This document shows, in pieces, positions 61,387 to 64,000 of a stretch of 64,000 nt of DNA. Both the position numbers and the translations under genes were made by a program. Below the pieces are notes generated by a model. It ran no database searches and was not told where the DNA came from. It worked only from the letters and a program-made list of their open reading frames with translations. Numbering within the stretch: position 1 is the stretch's first letter; the number at the start of each line of letters is the position of its first letter. Source of the DNA: Bacteroidota bacterium (lineage in GTDB: Bacteria; Bacteroidota; Bacteroidia; Bacteroidales; Paludibacteraceae); assembly GCA_030706455.1 (NCBI GenBank), contig JAUZOL010000001.1:1-64000 (forward strand), read 5' to 3'.

Positions 61387-64000
61387 TTATTTCCACTTAA
61401 AAATGTAAGTTCCCGCCACAATTCGATAAACCAAATAAGTATCGGTCTTCGACAAGTATTGAATACCTTTCGTCGATTTGGCATTCAGAACTTTACTCTC
61501 TTCAACGATTTTTCCTTCAGCGTTTTTGGGGAAATACACCGTGGCAGTTGTATTGGCCGGTATTCTTAAATTCAACGTAATTCCATCTGCGCTACGCGTC
61601 CATTCTGAGCTGATTTCGCCAGGAACACTATTAAGACTTCCTTTAACATGATCCAAACCCGCCACAAACTGAGGTTTTATAATCACATTTCTAAATCCCG
61701 GATTCTCCGGGTCTATATTTATTCCGGCAAGAGTATGAGTCATCCATGCACTTACCTCACCCATCATGATATGATTGAGAGAACTCTCCGATTTCCAGTC
61801 TTCGTGCAATGTTGTGGCACCATTCTTGATCCACCATCCCCACGAAGGTTGAGAATCTCTTGAAGCCAGCGAATATGCAACGTCAGAATGTCCGGTATTA
61901 CTCAATGCATTCAAAAGATATTTACTTCCCAGCAAACCTACATCCATCCCATTCTCTTTTACAGATTGAACAAGTAAGTTTCCCACTTTCCCTATCCATT
62001 CGTCCGGAACAATTCCGAAATAAAGAGCTGCACTTAAAGCCGTTTGGCCCCCATTTGCATAACTTCCTTTGGCTGTATCCAGAAACTTTCGGTTTATCGC
62101 CTCTTTGATGGTTGCCGCCAGAATTTTATAATACGATTCATCATCGACTCTACCAGTTAAGCCTGCAAATTTCGACAACAGCAAAGCATCCATATAGTAA
62201 TAACAGGAAGAGGTCAATTCCACCGGAGTTTCTGTTTTCCAAGGCACCCAGTCGCCCAGACCAATGTCAACCAAATGATCTTTGGATCGGTAAGTCAGGT
62301 AATCGACATACCGTTTGTAATTTTCATAGTGATTGCGAATCAACTCATCATCGCCATAATACTGATACAAATTCCATGGAATCAACAACAAACCACTATC
62401 CCAGGCAGGACCGTTACCCCAAGAGTAACCCCAACCGGAACTTGGAATAATCCCCGGCACTTCTCCACTGTTACGTTGCTCATCGGCAAAATCGTTGATC
62501 CATTTTTCATAGAATAAAATTCCGTCGAAATTCAGAAGTCCGAATTCAGAAGCAATATGCCCGTCTCCGGTCCAGCCGTTTTTTTCGCGATGCGGACAGT
62601 CAGTAGGAATACTGAAAAGATTAGACAAATAGGACCATCTGGTCGCTTTCCAAATGGCATTTTCCAGCGGATTAGAACATTCAAAACTACCGATTGGAAA
62701 CAGGTCGGTATGCATCACCATTCCTTCCAGACTCCCTTTTTCAAGATCAATCTCTTTGTCGGAGGATATTTCCACGTATCTGAAGCCATGATATGTAAAG
62801 CGAGGCATATATTCTTCAATCCCTTCTCCTTTAAGAATATACGTATCGGTTTGTCCCTGCTCTAATGAATCTTCAAAAGTATAATATTGATTATTCAATT
62901 TATTATCCAAACGACCATTTGCATCCAACTTATCACCGTGTTTTATTTGAATCACAGCTCCCTTCTCTCCCCTTATGCGAATTTTACTAAGTCCTGCAAA
63001 ATTCTGCCCTAAGTCGTAGAAATAAGTTTTAAAATCAATTTTTCTACATGCAATCGGTCTGATGGTTTCTTTAATTCGGATGGGTGGCATCAATTGCGAT
63101 TTCACGCGTCCTTCATTCGGCAAGATAACAGCAGCCTGCTTCCAACCCTTATCGTCAAAGCCTGTGGTATTCCATCCGGTTTGTTCTAACCGCGCATCAT
63201 ATTTTTCGCCGGAGTAGATATTATTGAATACGATAGGACCCATTCCAACTTTCCATGAAGTATCGCTGCTTATAATTTCTTTTTCTCCATTAGTATATTC
63301 TATCGATAAATTAAAAAGCAATCTGGGTCTGGCTCTCCATGGAGCTTTATCAAAATACCAGACAGCCTTTGATTGCTCGTTATACCATCCATTTCCAAGA
63401 ATTACACCAATTGCATTATTCCCTTCTTGCACAAAACGAGTAACATCATACGATGCATACAAGGCTGTTTTATCAAACCGCGTATAGCCCGGATCCAGCA
63501 TCCGATCTCCAATTTTTGATCCGTTGAAATACAGTTCATAATAACCAAGGCCACAGATATATGCAAAGGCTCTTTTCACTTTTTGTTTAGCAGCAAAAAT
63601 TTTGCGAAAATAGGGAGCCGGTTTAAAATTCACATTCTGACCATCGTCAATCCACGAACCTTTCCAGTCCTTTAAACCATATAAGCCTGTATTCCAACGA
63701 GCTATTGCAGACGGAACACAAGCTTTCCCATTTTCATCCCAGACGATGACTTTCCAGAAATATTGTTTATCAGATCGTAGAGACGGACCATTATACGGAA
63801 CTGAATTGGTTCGTGAACTACGTATCTTGCCGGAATCCCAAATATCAGTTTTGCCCTCAGATAGAAGAGACGAATCGGACGCTACCAAAATTCTGTAAGC
63901 TGATTGAAAAGCTCCTCTTCGTTCATCATCCAATCGCCATGACAATCGGGGATGAGGCACATCAATTCCACTCGGATTGCACTGATATTCGCATCTCGGA
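61387..64000 (-). CDS. GH78 alpha-L-rhamnosidase, 5' end outside the window
   Basis: The frame is open to the right edge. Beyond the GTG at 63960 it still reads PRCEYQCNPSGIDVPHPRLSW, the standard N-terminal segment of large GH78 enzymes, so the true start lies outside. Visible domains are the N-terminal Fn3-like region, the 'GYYELYFNGSKIGDRMLDPGYTRF' sandwich, a second sandwich, the (alpha/alpha)6 barrel and a C-terminal sandwich. The motif 'DCPHREKNGWTGD' and 'NGATTLHEDW' supply the catalytic acids. It removes terminal alpha-L-rhamnose. First visible gene of TU5, 45 bp above the GH115 gene. Confidence 0.88.
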   Translation of the reverse strand, partial: PRCEYQCNPSGIDVPHPRLSWRLDDERRGAFQSAYRILVASDSSLLSEGKTDIWDSGKIRSSRTNSVPYNGPSLRSDKQYFWKVIVWDENGKACVPSAIARWNTGLYGLKDWKGSWIDDGQNVNFKPAPYFRKIFAAKQKVKRAFAYICGLGYYELYFNGSKIGDRMLDPGYTRFDKTALYASYDVTRFVQEGNNAIGVILGNGWYNEQSKAVWYFDKAPWRARPRLLFNLSIEYTNGEKEIISSDTSWKVGMGPIVFNNIYSGEKYDARLEQTGWNTTGFDDKGWKQAAVILPNEGRVKSQLMPPIRIKETIRPIACRKIDFKTYFYDLGQNFAGLSKIRIRGEKGAVIQIKHGDKLDANGRLDNKLNNQYYTFEDSLEQGQTDTYILKGEGIEEYMPRFTYHGFRYVEISSDKEIDLEKGSLEGMVMHTDLFPIGSFECSNPLENAIWKATRWSYLSNLFSIPTDCPHREKNGWTGDGHIASEFGLLNFDGILFYEKWINDFADEQRNSGEVPGIIPSSGWGYSWGNGPAWDSGLLLIPWNLYQYYGDDELIRNHYENYKRYVDYLTYRSKDHLVDIGLGDWVPWKTETPVELTSSCYYYMDALLLSKFAGLTGRVDDESYYKILAATIKEAINRKFLDTAKGSYANGGQTALSAALYFGIVPDEWIGKVGNLLVQSVKENGMDVGLLGSKYLLNALSNTGHSDVAYSLASRDSQPSWGWWIKNGATTLHEDWKSESSLNHIMMGEVSAWMTHTLAGINIDPENPGFRNVIIKPQFVAGLDHVKGSLNSVPGEISSEWTRSADGITLNLRIPANTTATVYFPKNAEGKIVEESKVLNAKSTKGIQYLSKTDTYLVYRIVAGTYIFKWK

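Overview
The window looks like a chromosomal segment of a Bacteroidota bacterium, most likely order Bacteroidales. Three things point there: promoter elements of the TAnnTTTG type, almost every gene product carrying a signal peptide and a glycoside hydrolase (GH) fold, and one enzyme ending in a type IX secretion sorting domain. The genus cannot be fixed from the sequence. T9SS-positive plant-glycan degraders such as Paludibacter- or Dysgonomonas-like organisms fit.

Layout. 1-64: first 21 codons of an ECF sigma factor (minus). 257-2735: four minus-strand housekeeping or accessory genes (thiamine-binding-like protein, SGNH hydrolase, HAD phosphatase, acidic helical protein) ending in a terminator near 200-228. 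2745-2879: a possible broken mini-gene. 3610-4584: a plus-strand HTH regulator. 4585-5326: no protein gene, but a dense array of nine stem-loops. 5327-64000: a 58.7-kb one-directional (minus) carbohydrate-degradation locus of 26 genes.

The locus has five transcription units, read from high to low coordinate. TU5: 14 genes from beyond the right edge down to 35342, ending at a perfect 14-bp terminator hairpin. TU4: eight genes, 34664 to 17201. TU3: one GH3 gene (16653-14161). TU2: one GH127-like gene (13819-11765). TU1: GH31, GH3 and sugar kinase (11437-5327). TU1-TU4 each start with the same arrangement: a TAnnTTTG-like -7 element and, 27-28 bp farther upstream, a conserved two-part box with TGACAC half-sites exactly 21 bp apart. 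This looks like the operator of one activator, probably AraC-type or a hybrid two-component regulator encoded elsewhere, tying the whole locus into one regulon. The start of TU5 lies outside the window.

Enzyme content: four GH78-type and one GH106 alpha-L-rhamnosidases, two GH27 and three GH36 alpha-galactosidase-type enzymes, two GH127-like cysteine/glutamate beta-L-arabinofuranosidase-type enzymes, two GH20 hexosaminidases, three GH3, one GH31, one GH2, one GH115 alpha-glucuronidase-type, one GH43-like propeller, three paralogous GH71/GH99-like barrel proteins with CBM9-like tails, and two unassigned glycosidase-like proteins. A NahK-like cytosolic sugar kinase closes TU1. Together they suggest stepwise exo-trimming of a branched glycan rich in rhamnose, galactose, arabinose, uronic acid and HexNAc, for example an arabinogalactan-protein, gum or rhamnogalacturonan-like substrate. 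No SusC/SusD pair, polysaccharide lyase, sulfatase or dedicated regulator is present in the window. Most exact specificities are inference.
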